A stretch of 43,805 nucleotides of DNA from an uncultured Fibrobacter sp. Lineage in GTDB: Bacteria > Fibrobacterota > Fibrobacteria > Fibrobacterales > Fibrobacteraceae. The DNA is taken from positions 1 to 43,805 of the forward strand of contig CAMJHM010000014.1 in the NCBI GenBank assembly GCA_946405515.1. The letters run 5' to 3'. This document shows positions 8,809 to 16,760 of the stretch, piece by piece. The translations under genes and the position numbers were made by a program. Below the pieces are notes generated by a model. The model ran no database searches, was not told where the DNA came from, and saw only the letters and a list, made by a program, of their open reading frames with translations. Every line of letters begins with the position of its first letter. The stretch's first letter is position 1.

Positions 8809-8848
8809 GGGGCGAAAAATAGAAAAAGTCTTTTGTTACATTTGGGCC

Positions 8849-9247
8849 ATGAAACGAATTGAAGTTGTGGCGGGAATCATTTGCGATGGTATTCCGCGGG
8901 CACCGGATGCCAAGTATTTTGCGACTCAACGGGGCTACGGGGATTTCAAAGATTTTTGGGAATTCCCGGGAGGCAAGATGGAACCGGGAGAAACCCCGGA
9001 ACAGGCGCTGGTTCGTGAACTTAGTGAAGAATTGGCCATCAAGGTGTCTGTAGGTGAATTTATTTGTACTGTGGAACATGATTACCCGACTTTCCACCTG
9101 ACGATGCATTGTTACTTTTGCTCCATAGAGAGCGGCCACCTGACCCTTTTGGAACATGAGGCCGCCAAGTGGGTCAATGCGTCGGAATTGCGCAATTTGG
9201 CTTGGCTCCCGGCAGATGTCCGCGTCGTTTCGGCGTTGCTTGATTAA
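8849..9247 (+). CDS. Nudix hydrolase (MutT-like (deoxy)nucleoside triphosphatase)
   Basis: This 132-residue Nudix protein has the box GGKMEPGETPEQALVRELSEELAI (about residues 41-64), matching Gx5Ex7REUxEExGU except that Ala replaces the last Gly. It begins with IEVVAGIICDG, as in MutT, and has the WEFPGGK block typical of 8-oxo-dGTP and CTP pyrophosphohydrolases. The likely role is removal of oxidised nucleotides from the cytoplasmic pool. ATG 8849 is chosen because the frame further upstream overlaps rsmA antisense. TACATTTG at 8837-8844 ends 4 nt before the start, suggesting a leaderless transcript. trpS follows after 22 nt with its own TATATTTG element. Confidence 0.9.
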   Translation: MKRIEVVAGIICDGIPRAPDAKYFATQRGYGDFKDFWEFPGGKMEPGETPEQALVRELSEELAIKVSVGEFICTVEHDYPTFHLTMHCYFCSIESGHLTLLEHEAAKWVNASELRNLAWLPADVRVVSALLD

Positions 9248-9256
9248 AAAAGATTC

Positions 9257-9264
9257 TATATTTG
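9257..9264 (+). promoter_or_regulatory. TATATTTG promoter-like element upstream of trpS
   Basis: TATATTTG at 9257-9264 fits the -7 element TAnnTTTG described for Bacteroidota housekeeping promoters. It ends 5 nt before the trpS ATG, and no Shine-Dalgarno sequence lies between. The same octamer with similar placement occurs at 30041-30048, before a MATE gene, which argues against chance. Assignment as a promoter is inference. Confidence 0.5.
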
Positions 9265-9269
9265 CGCCC

Positions 9270-10265
9270 ATGAAAAAGATATCCCTTACGGGCATCAAGC
9301 CCACTGGCACTCCTCACCTGGGTAACTACCTCGGTGCAATTCGCCCCGCTCTTGAACTTTCGAAGACCTACGACACGGTCTACTTCATCGCCGACTACCA
9401 CGCCCTCACCACCGTGCAGAACGGTGCCGAGATGCGTGCGAACATCTACAAGATTGCGGCGACCTGGCTTGCTCTCGGTTTGAACCCCGAAGAAGGCCTG
9501 TTCTACAAGCAGAGCGACATTCCCGAAATCTTCGAACTCAGCTGGGCTCTCAGCTGCTTTACGCCGAAGGGATTCATGAACCGCGCCCACGCCTACAAGG
9601 ACAAGGTGGCCAAGAACGAAGCTGCCGGCGAAGACCCGGACGCCAACGTGAACATGGGCCTCTACTGCTACCCGTGCCTGATGGACGCCGACATCTTGAT
9701 GTTCAGCGCCGACATCGTGCCCGTGGGCAAGGACCAGAAGCAGCACGTGGAATTCGCCCGCGATATCGCTATCAAGTTCAACAAGCATTTTGGGCAGGAT
9801 GTGTTCACCATCCCGGAACCGGTGTTCCAGGAAACGACGGGTATCATCCCCGGTCTCGATGGCCGCAAGATGAGCAAGTCCTACGATAACGTTATCGATA
9901 TCTTCCTCGAGAGCAAGGCCCTCAAGAAGAAAATCGGCAAGATTGTCACGAACTCCCAGGGTATTGAAGAACCCAAGGATCCCGATACTTGCAACGTGTT
10001 CAAGCTGTACAAGCTTTTTGCGACTCCGGAACAGACCGAAGCGCTTGCTGCACGCTACCGCGCCGGCGGCATGGGCTGGGGCCACGCCAAGCAGGAACTC
10101 CAGAACGTTCTCGAAGAACACCTGGGTGCTGCCCGCGAAAAATACTTCTACCTGCTCGACCACACCGAGGAAATCGACAAGATCCTCGCGTACGGCAAGG
10201 AGAAGGCCCGCGTCAAGTCCAAGGCCATGATGGAAAAGGTGCGCTCCCTGCTCGGAACGTACTAG
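9270..10265 (+). CDS. trpS: tryptophanyl-tRNA synthetase
   Basis: TrpS charges tRNA-Trp with tryptophan using ATP. This 331-residue class I synthetase has the usual length. It carries the HIGH-type motif in GIKPTGTPHLGNYLGAI (PHLGN, about residues 15-19) and the KMSKS loop in GLDGRKMSKSYDN (about residues 198-203). The tryptophan-pocket blocks IADYHALTT, LMDADILMFSADIVPVGKDQKQHVE and the C-terminal anticodon-binding helices are intact. ATG 9270 lies 22 nt after the Nudix gene. There is no Shine-Dalgarno sequence, and the TATATTTG element just upstream suggests an independent, possibly leaderless transcript. Confidence 0.97.
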   Translation: MKKISLTGIKPTGTPHLGNYLGAIRPALELSKTYDTVYFIADYHALTTVQNGAEMRANIYKIAATWLALGLNPEEGLFYKQSDIPEIFELSWALSCFTPKGFMNRAHAYKDKVAKNEAAGEDPDANVNMGLYCYPCLMDADILMFSADIVPVGKDQKQHVEFARDIAIKFNKHFGQDVFTIPEPVFQETTGIIPGLDGRKMSKSYDNVIDIFLESKALKKKIGKIVTNSQGIEEPKDPDTCNVFKLYKLFATPEQTEALAARYRAGGMGWGHAKQELQNVLEEHLGAAREKYFYLLDHTEEIDKILAYGKEKARVKSKAMMEKVRSLLGTY

Positions 10266-10291
10266 CCATCGTGCCCCGTTCGGGGCTCTGC

Positions 10292-10813
10292 CTAGATTTC
10301 AAACATGTAACCCGCTCTCCACAGGAGGGTGGGTTTTGTATGATCCATGAAAAAGTAAACTGGGTAGGAAATCTGGGTGTAGATTCCATATAAGTGAACC
10401 CAGACCTCGACCGACAGATCAAGCGTTTCTTCGTAATTGTAAGGGAGCACGTACATGGCTCCGTTGGCATCGTTCAGCGCCTTGTGCATGCCGTTGGGAG
10501 CCTCGGCGAACGAGTATCCGCCTCCGATTCCTAGGTCGACGTTGAACGGGAGTTCCCTAAAAAAGGTCCAGGAGAGCCCTCCGCGCATGGCGCACCAGTA
10601 ATCGTCTTCCCCGTTTTTCCATCCCATGCCCTGTATGCGCATCATTGCCGCTTTGTAGCCGACTCCAGCGACGACGGAGAGTGGGGTGGGTTCCCCGGCA
10701 GATATGCCAAACTGGATCCGACCTTCTTTTGTCTGTTTTTTCCCGGTATCGGAAATTCCAGATGCAAGACAAAAAGAGGTGCAGAGTATGAGGGCTATGA
10801 AGATTTGTCGCAT
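10292..10813 (-). CDS. predicted outer-membrane or periplasmic protein, unknown function
   Basis: This 173-residue protein starts with a signal peptide (MRQIFIALILCTSFCLASG). The rest alternates short hydrophobic and polar stretches rich in Gly and aromatic residues (IQFGISAGEPTPLSVVAGVGY, GGLSWTFFRELPFNVDLGIGGGYSF, EVWVHLYGIYTQISYPVYFF). It ends ...WRAGYMFEI. This is the look of a small beta-barrel or beta-rich envelope protein; no family is recognised. It is a single gene, convergent with trpS (26 nt between stops) and divergent from the next gene. The last 60 nt hold a GC-rich inverted repeat (about 10308-10336) that may also serve as the trpS terminator. Confidence 0.7.
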   Translation of the reverse strand: MRQIFIALILCTSFCLASGISDTGKKQTKEGRIQFGISAGEPTPLSVVAGVGYKAAMMRIQGMGWKNGEDDYWCAMRGGLSWTFFRELPFNVDLGIGGGYSFAEAPNGMHKALNDANGAMYVLPYNYEETLDLSVEVWVHLYGIYTQISYPVYFFMDHTKPTLLWRAGYMFEI

Positions 10814-10943
10814 GGTCTAAAATTAGCTATTTGCATTGGAAAAAATAGGTGTTCTCACTTCGCGGCTTGTGATTGAAAATCAAAAATTCTTATTTTTTTG
10901 ACAAGTTTCATTGCCCCACGGGCAAAAAAAATGAGAGGTAGAA

Positions 10944-11816
10944 ATGAAAAAGTCACTCAAAATGTTGAGCATTGCCGCATTGGCATGCGTTACTTCGGCT
11001 TTTGCCGAAGGCGGCATGTTTGAAGGCGCTCTTCCTGAAAACTGGACGGCTGATGTTGTCGCTGCGGTGAAGTACACGCGCATGCACTACAGCAACTGGG
11101 CCGAAGATGGAACTTCCAGCTACACCTGGCTCGTTACTTACGACGCCGATGTGGTGGGTAAGTGGTCCATTGCCAATTGGCGTAACTTGATTGATCTCGA
11201 CCTCGGACAGACTTGGACTGACGGTCTTGGCAAGCGTAAGTCCGCCGACAAGATTTTCTGGGAATCCATGGTAGACTTCAACATGACCGAAGTCCTGAAG
11301 CCGTATGTGGGTCTCCGTTACGAAACCCAGTTCCTGAAGGGGTACAGCTATAGCGAAAATGAAAATGGTGACGAAGTCAAGACTCCCGTTTCATGCTTCA
11401 TGGATCCGGTGTACTTCACCCAGGTCGCCGGTCTTGCTTATATCCCGAACGAGAACTTTACCCAGCGTCTCGGCTTTGCTAACCGTGTGACGGTCTCTCA
11501 TGGCTACGGTTATGCCGATGACAAGGATACCGAAGACGAAATCGAAGAAGTGAAAGACGAGCCGGGTCTTGAAAGTATTACCGAGTTCAAGTACGCCTTC
11601 TCCAATATCATGAGCTTCAAGACTCGCCTTTGGGCCTTCGTGAATTTCAAGGGAACGGATGAAATTGACGGAAAGTGGGAAAACCTCCTCACTGTCGCGA
11701 TTGCTCCGCTTATCGAACTCCAGGTCGGCTTCGACATGGTCTACGACAAGGATCTCGACAAGGATACCCAGTACAAGGACATGATCCTGTTCGGCCTGAC
11801 CTGGCGTTGGTTCTAA
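10944..11816 (+). CDS. DUF3078-like outer-membrane protein
   Basis: This 290-residue exported protein has a signal peptide (MKKSLKMLSIAALACVTSAFA) and then a beta-rich region ending in Trp-Arg-Trp-Phe, a typical outer-membrane C-terminus. The stretch MHYSNWAEDGTSSYTWLVTYDADVVGKWSIANWRNLIDLDLGQTW resembles the start of the DUF3078 family, in which Asn-Trp, Gly and Ser motifs precede aromatic strands. That assignment is from memory and moderate. An acidic loop (DDKDTEDEIEEVKDEPG, about residues 193-209) may be surface exposed. The ATG follows a GAGGT site. It is a single gene with a strong terminator 38 nt downstream. The function is unknown; a barrel channel or a secretion-linked protein is possible. 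Confidence 0.75.
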   Translation: MKKSLKMLSIAALACVTSAFAEGGMFEGALPENWTADVVAAVKYTRMHYSNWAEDGTSSYTWLVTYDADVVGKWSIANWRNLIDLDLGQTWTDGLGKRKSADKIFWESMVDFNMTEVLKPYVGLRYETQFLKGYSYSENENGDEVKTPVSCFMDPVYFTQVAGLAYIPNENFTQRLGFANRVTVSHGYGYADDKDTEDEIEEVKDEPGLESITEFKYAFSNIMSFKTRLWAFVNFKGTDEIDGKWENLLTVAIAPLIELQVGFDMVYDKDLDKDTQYKDMILFGLTWRWF

Positions 11817-11853
11817 CAGAATGCCCCTTGTGGGCGTCCATTTTTGAAATTGC

Positions 11854-11883
11854 AAAAATTCCCGGTTCTGCCGGGAATTTTTT
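11854..11883 (+). terminator. rho-independent terminator after the DUF3078-like gene
   Basis: The inverted repeat aattcccgg / ccgggaatt with loop ttctg (11866-11870) is followed by a T run and preceded by an A run. It lies between convergent genes and may act on both strands. Confidence 0.88.
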
Positions 11884-11910
11884 ATGGTGAATTCTGGTTG
11901 TTTCCGGAGA

Positions 11911-12528
11911 TTATTGCTCGATGGTGAGCAGGTCTTCTTGCCAGGCGTCGCGCTTTTTGCGGAGGATTTCGAGGGATTTGTCGTCGGCACCGGAACTGTC
12001 GCGGACTTCCATGAGATTACGGTACCCTTCGAGCAGTTTTGCGGCCTTGGGATAGGTTTGCTCCAGGTTGTAAAGCTCTTTTTGTATGGCTTCGTCCGAG
12101 TAAAGGCGGGCGATGCCTTCTATGGTGCGCAACGTGGCGAGTTCATTGTCGCCGGATTCCCGTGCCGCTTTTGCTTCGGTAAATTCTAACGGGCATATTG
12201 CATCCATCCATGCAGATTCTTGCGCGTAGAGTTCGTTGTCTTCGGCGATGGCGTCTTTCCGTTTTGTAATTTCAAGCTGCTTTACCAAAAACGGCCTATA
12301 GCTTTCTGTGTCTGTGTCAATTTGGTGCGCTTTGCAGAATTCGTCCAGGTTGCGAAGGTTTGTTTCTGTCGGATTGTTGAGTAGGCATTCCTTGAGAACA
12401 GCCATCTGGTCTTTAGGCGGGAGTGCCTTGAAATTTTCCGATTTCATGCTGTTTGCTTTGATGCGCAACCAGAAAATTCGCATCAGTATAACGGCAATGG
12501 CAATAAAGAAAAAAATACCCCAATTCAT
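11911..12528 (-). CDS. membrane-anchored protein of unknown function
   Basis: This 205-residue protein has one N-terminal transmembrane helix (NWGIFFFIAIAVILMRIFWL, residues 2-21) followed by a basic stop and a long, mostly alpha-helical soluble domain rich in Glu, Leu and Ala. Helices such as QMAVLKECLLNNPTETNLRNLDEF and ELATLRTIEGIARLYSDEAI suggest a TPR-like or coiled helical fold, but no family is recognised. The ATG is preceded at 5 nt by TATATTTC (minus strand, 12534-12541), a promoter-like element that leaves almost no leader. It is a single gene, divergent from the fibro-slime gene. Confidence 0.7.
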   Translation of the reverse strand: MNWGIFFFIAIAVILMRIFWLRIKANSMKSENFKALPPKDQMAVLKECLLNNPTETNLRNLDEFCKAHQIDTDTESYRPFLVKQLEITKRKDAIAEDNELYAQESAWMDAICPLEFTEAKAARESGDNELATLRTIEGIARLYSDEAIQKELYNLEQTYPKAAKLLEGYRNLMEVRDSSGADDKSLEILRKKRDAWQEDLLTIEQ

Positions 12529-12734
12529 TGGGCGAAATATAGCTAAAGTGCGTTTCTCCTGTCGTGGCTCCGGCCCTTGTTTTGTGAGCTTTGCCGGCTT
12601 ATGACTTGTTTAAAATCACCCTATTTTTGCAAACCTCTTTTTTACATAGTTTTTCGCTTACTTGAAGTGAATTTTGGGAATAAAAGGTATATATTTAGGG
12701 GAGAAAGATAAACCTTTATTGGAGCATGTATTTT

Positions 12735-15428
12735 ATGGAACAGAGAAGCTGGCTTGTTGCCGGCCTTTTGGTCGGTTCTGCGTCTTTGGCTTTTGGGGCG
12801 CCGTTGGCGAGCGCCAATTTGGATATTATTATTCGTGATTTCCAGCCGAATCATCCGGATTTTGAAAACTTTTCAGAAGAATATGTGAGCCCGGGTGATT
12901 CTCCGTCCCCTTGTTCTAGTGGTATGTGTCGCGACAACATTTACAATACCACGTTATGTGGCGGCAAAGCTTGCGATGGCTACGACGTGGCTTGGTATGG
13001 TGCAGAAGCGTTGCATCGTTCTTGCGGAAACGGTCGTTCCAAGACGGGTGCCCAGATTGGTCAGGATGGCTACCCGATGGTCGAGAATTCTTCTTTGCCT
13101 AGCTATCTTGCCAAGATGGTCTCTACGGCTCAACCTCTGGAATATGGTCAGTGCACTGAGAAGGGTACTTTCAATGGAAGACCGGTGACCAAGCGCGGTT
13201 ACACGAGTGTTGCTAATGGCACTGACGGACAGCCGGCTATTCATGGGGCTACTTGTACTGGTGGCACTGTTTGGGAAAACCCGGTTTACTACACTCCGGG
13301 CATGGTGAAGCCTTATTTGTTGTTCTTGGATGTGGACGGTGATGGTTCTATCACAGGTCAAAATGACATGCTTGATGGCGTGGGTATCGAAAAAATGCTT
13401 GACCTGTGCGATAATTCCAAATTCTTTGAATGGTATACTGATGTCAATGGAGTGAACAAGCGTACCAATGCTGTGCTCTCTATTCCTAAAGAAAACGAGA
13501 AAAGTAATTTCTACGTTATTGACTATAACTACAACAATGGTGGATATTTCCCGCTGGATTCTATCAACCCGCAGACTATGGAATGGGTTGCTCCGGCCGA
13601 GTGCAAAACTAAGAACTGCGATACGTGGGGCGCTCAGTCCTTGTCTATTTTCTGCCCTCCGTACGATTACCAGTATGCGAAAACGCAGACGGACTTCTTG
13701 CAGGACTCTACATACGCATTGTGCGAAAGCTGGCTCAATAACGGTGGCCCCCGTAATCCGGATGCTGCCTTGAAAGCTGTTGGCGCATTGCCCAAGATTG
13801 GCCTTAGCCATTTGCGCAACTATAACTTCACGATGATGGGTTATGCAAAATTCAAGTACAATGAACTGAATCAGACTCCTAATCACGAAGTGTTTGAATT
13901 TACCGGTGACGACGACATGTGGATTTTTGTGGACGGCGTCTTGGTTGTGGATTTGGGTGGTACTCACCTTTCTGCTCCGGGTAAGGTCGATATTGCTGTG
14001 TTGGCCGCGAACAACCATGGTTGCCAGGCGGACCCGGCTCTCAAGGCCTTCATGGGCGATCCTCCTCTCATGAACGAAGCCAACTGCGTACCGGGAACGA
14101 CGACTTGGCAGAACAATACGTGGCACCATCTCCACTTCTTCTATGCGGACCGCCAGACCGATGGCTCCAACATGTACATTCGTACGTCCCTTTCTGAAAT
14201 CGCTCCGACCAAGTATGGACAGCCGTCTATTATGGACTTTATTATCACCATCGAAGGTGATTCTACGACAAATAGCATGTTCCTGAATACTGAATTGGAT
14301 CAGGCAGTTATTGCTGGAATGGTTACGGGAGGCATGCCTTCTATCTTGGTTACGCGCAATAAGTACGATGCGTCTGGCAAGGTTATTGGCAAAGACACGT
14401 TAGGCTTTGTTGTGACGGGTATGAGTGAAGCCCAGAACAAGGGTTCCGATGGCTTCATGTACGAAGTGAAGGGTAACCTTGTTGACGTGAATGGAAATTC
14501 GGTGTCTACCGGCCTTTTGGGCGGCGATGAACTGGCCTTCAACTTCCCGTCTGCAGATCCGACTATGGAAGGGTATAACTGGAACTCCAAGATGAAGTAT
14601 GGCAATACGCCTTTCTACATCACGTCTAAGGGCGGAAAATCTGTCGAAGGTTTCCCTGCAGAATGGGGCCCCATTACGCTTAACGTCAAACCGAAGACTG
14701 TCATTGTTCCGCAGGATAATTCTATCGACCGTCCGGATTTCGATGCGCAGTCACAGGAACTTACCACCTTGGCGGGTAGCGATGGCCTTCAGGATTCCCT
14801 GACGGGTGAACTCTTGTTGACCGCACTCCCGGCTGTTACTGGCCAGGACCCCTTGACTTTGACTGAAGAGCAGATTGAACAGTACACTGCAGCTCCCTCA
14901 ATAGACGGTAGCAATGCTGGCCTTAGCCCGATGACAACGCCGCTTGTTTCTAAATCTGCGACCAATGGCCCGCGTTGCTTCACGGCCAACAATAACGAAA
15001 GTTGTATCAGTTATGCCTTTACGACGACGCAGCCATTCAAGGTGAATGTTCGCGTGTTCGACCATCTTGGCCATTTCGTGAGCCAGTACAATAAGTCTGT
15101 GAGTGCAGATGATTTTACTAAGGCACTTGTGAAGGCGAACGGAGCTTCTTCCCGCACGTCTTGTGGTGAAAGCAAGGTCGTTAATCCGGGGACTTCCCTG
15201 TTCCCGAACGGCTCGGGTGCTATGCTCGTTTCTGTGAAGATGTACCCTGTGTCCCAGGATGGTCGCAAACTCGGTACGGGCCCGTACATCTACCAGATGT
15301 CTGTGATTAAGGAAGAATACGAATACTGCTACATGCAGGGCGGTACGACTCCTTCGTACTCCTACATGCGTTATCAGCGTACTTCCGAGACTTACCGCCG
15401 CGGTTATCGTCGACTGAACAAGAAATAA
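12735..15428 (+). CDS. fibro-slime domain surface protein
   Basis: This 897-residue secreted protein has a signal peptide (cleavage near SLAFGA, residue 22). The central FTGDDDMWIFVDGVLVVDLGG region (about residues 385-410) with GTHLSAPGKVDI is the hallmark of the fibro-slime domain (TIGR02148), found in F. succinogenes cell-surface proteins tied to adhesion to cellulose and in slime moulds; the fold is PA14-like. A calcium-loop-like DVDGDGSITGQND lies at about residues 199-211. Many Cys pairs in the first third suggest disulfides. The C-terminus is rich in Tyr and Arg (YRRGYRRLNKK), perhaps a surface-anchoring or sorting tail. ATG 12735 is chosen over ATG 12726 because GGAG at 12721 then has normal spacing. 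TATATTTA at 12690 may be its promoter, and a terminator follows. The role in fibre binding is inferred from the family. Confidence 0.92.
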   Translation: MEQRSWLVAGLLVGSASLAFGAPLASANLDIIIRDFQPNHPDFENFSEEYVSPGDSPSPCSSGMCRDNIYNTTLCGGKACDGYDVAWYGAEALHRSCGNGRSKTGAQIGQDGYPMVENSSLPSYLAKMVSTAQPLEYGQCTEKGTFNGRPVTKRGYTSVANGTDGQPAIHGATCTGGTVWENPVYYTPGMVKPYLLFLDVDGDGSITGQNDMLDGVGIEKMLDLCDNSKFFEWYTDVNGVNKRTNAVLSIPKENEKSNFYVIDYNYNNGGYFPLDSINPQTMEWVAPAECKTKNCDTWGAQSLSIFCPPYDYQYAKTQTDFLQDSTYALCESWLNNGGPRNPDAALKAVGALPKIGLSHLRNYNFTMMGYAKFKYNELNQTPNHEVFEFTGDDDMWIFVDGVLVVDLGGTHLSAPGKVDIAVLAANNHGCQADPALKAFMGDPPLMNEANCVPGTTTWQNNTWHHLHFFYADRQTDGSNMYIRTSLSEIAPTKYGQPSIMDFIITIEGDSTTNSMFLNTELDQAVIAGMVTGGMPSILVTRNKYDASGKVIGKDTLGFVVTGMSEAQNKGSDGFMYEVKGNLVDVNGNSVSTGLLGGDELAFNFPSADPTMEGYNWNSKMKYGNTPFYITSKGGKSVEGFPAEWGPITLNVKPKTVIVPQDNSIDRPDFDAQSQELTTLAGSDGLQDSLTGELLLTALPAVTGQDPLTLTEEQIEQYTAAPSIDGSNAGLSPMTTPLVSKSATNGPRCFTANNNESCISYAFTTTQPFKVNVRVFDHLGHFVSQYNKSVSADDFTKALVKANGASSRTSCGESKVVNPGTSLFPNGSGAMLVSVKMYPVSQDGRKLGTGPYIYQMSVIKEEYEYCYMQGGTTPSYSYMRYQRTSETYRRGYRRLNKK

Positions 15429-15448
15429 CGATTGAATTTAGAATCAAG

Positions 15449-15475
15449 ATCCCGGCTTTGTCCGGGATTTTTTTT
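15449..15475 (+). terminator. rho-independent terminator after the fibro-slime gene
   Basis: A 7-bp stem (atcccgg / ccgggat) with a 6-nt loop is followed by eight T, 20 nt after the stop codon. Confidence 0.88.
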
Positions 15476-15502
15476 ATAGAGGGGAAAGGCTTGCGGTGGG
15501 TG

Positions 15503-16759
15503 TTACAGTGGTTCGGCAATAAGCGCGAATGGTTCGGCGCCTGTGATGCGGACGCGTAATTTTTGACCCGGAGTAAATTCGCCTGGAATAGCGACCGGAT
15601 TGTATGCATCGTTCCTTGCAATGGTCGTTCCGCTGCGGTGGCCTTCTTTTTCGATGTGGACTTCAGTTTCGTGGCCAATCCAGCGTGCGTTATTTTCGCG
15701 AGCGATTTCTTGGAAAGTTTGGGCAAGTAGGGCCGAACGCCGGTGCTTCTCGTCGTCGCTTACAGAATTTGTCTGGTTCATCGCGAAGGCGGGGGTTCCG
15801 GGGCGGGCGACAAATCGCGTGATGTTGCAGACGGTCGGCCTTGTTTCTTTGAGCAGTTCCAGTGTGGCGTCAAAGTCCTCTTCGGTTTCGCCAGGGAAAC
15901 CGACAATCATGTCGGTGCTCAATGTGAACTTGTCAAAATTTTTGTTGAACGTTTCTGCTAGTATGGCAAAGTCGCGGGCTGTGTGGCGGCGGTTCATTGC
16001 CTTGAGAATCCGTTCGCTCCCGCTTTGTACGGGCAAGTGGATGAACTTATAAACCCTGCTGTCGGTAAAGCATTCCAGGAGTGAATCCGCATACGAAAGC
16101 ATGTGGCGAGGGTTGCCCATGCCGAGTCGTAGCTTGTAGTCGCCCGGAACATGGACGAGTATGTTTTGAACGAGCTTCGCCAGGTTTGTTCCCGTGTCAA
16201 ATCCGTAACAGCCGCAGTCTTGCCCGGTCAACTGGATTTCGTTGCAACCATCAGCGACAAGGGTTTGTACTTGTTCAATGATGGATTCGGCAGGGTAGCT
16301 ATGCAGGCGGCCTTTGACTAGGTGTGTGCTGCAGAATGCGCAGGCATCGAGGCACCCTTCTTCGATATTGACGATTCCCGTAAACGGGGATTCGCGAAGT
16401 GTTGCTTGGCGTGTATCTTTGCTGCTTTTGCCGATGATTTCGGCGGCAATATTTTTTAGGCTCGTAAATTCTATTTTGTTAAAAATGGCAGAGGCTTCTT
16501 TCCGGAAATCTGCCGGCGCGCACCCGGTAATGTAGATTCTTGCTTCGGGGTATGTTTCATGCGCTTTTTTCAAGAGCTTGATGGCGCCAGCATTCCCTTT
16601 GACCGTGCATACATTCAGGTATATTGCCTCGGGGTTCTCGCCTGTCGGAAAGTTGAAAACAGTACGGAATTTTTTGGCGAGTAATCGCGCAATCCGCTCG
16701 CCGTCTCCGAAATTGGCGGCGCATCCCTGGCTGACTATCGCGACAAGGGGCGCCTGCAT
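15503..16759 (-). CDS. radical SAM tRNA methylthiotransferase, CDKAL1/archaeal-type (MtaB-like)
   Basis: This 418-residue MiaB-superfamily enzyme would add a methylthio group to t6A37 of tRNA. The N-terminal cluster domain has SQGCAANFGDGE, LNVCTVK and ITGCAP (three Cys). The radical SAM cluster is in EEGCLDACAFCSTHLVKG (CxxxCxxC, about residues 137-144), and a TRAM-like domain forms the C-terminus. Several blocks are closer to the eukaryotic/archaeal CDKAL1 (e-MtaB) type than to bacterial MtaB, MiaB or RimO: CTVK, DGE, LRLGMGNPRHML, FIHLPVQSGSERILKAMNR and TDMIVGFPGET. The start is 1 nt after the SpoIID-domain stop, so the genes are translationally linked. Substrate assignment is by family. 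Confidence 0.88.
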   Translation of the reverse strand: MQAPLVAIVSQGCAANFGDGERIARLLAKKFRTVFNFPTGENPEAIYLNVCTVKGNAGAIKLLKKAHETYPEARIYITGCAPADFRKEASAIFNKIEFTSLKNIAAEIIGKSSKDTRQATLRESPFTGIVNIEEGCLDACAFCSTHLVKGRLHSYPAESIIEQVQTLVADGCNEIQLTGQDCGCYGFDTGTNLAKLVQNILVHVPGDYKLRLGMGNPRHMLSYADSLLECFTDSRVYKFIHLPVQSGSERILKAMNRRHTARDFAILAETFNKNFDKFTLSTDMIVGFPGETEEDFDATLELLKETRPTVCNITRFVARPGTPAFAMNQTNSVSDDEKHRRSALLAQTFQEIARENNARWIGHETEVHIEKEGHRSGTTIARNDAYNPVAIPGEFTPGQKLRVRITGAEPFALIAEPL

Positions 16760-16760
16760 T

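Noticed and set aside
10273..10286. gcccc-gttc-ggggc hairpin after trpS as a terminator
   Set aside because: There is no T run after it; a second inverted repeat at about 10308-10336 is a better but still weak candidate.
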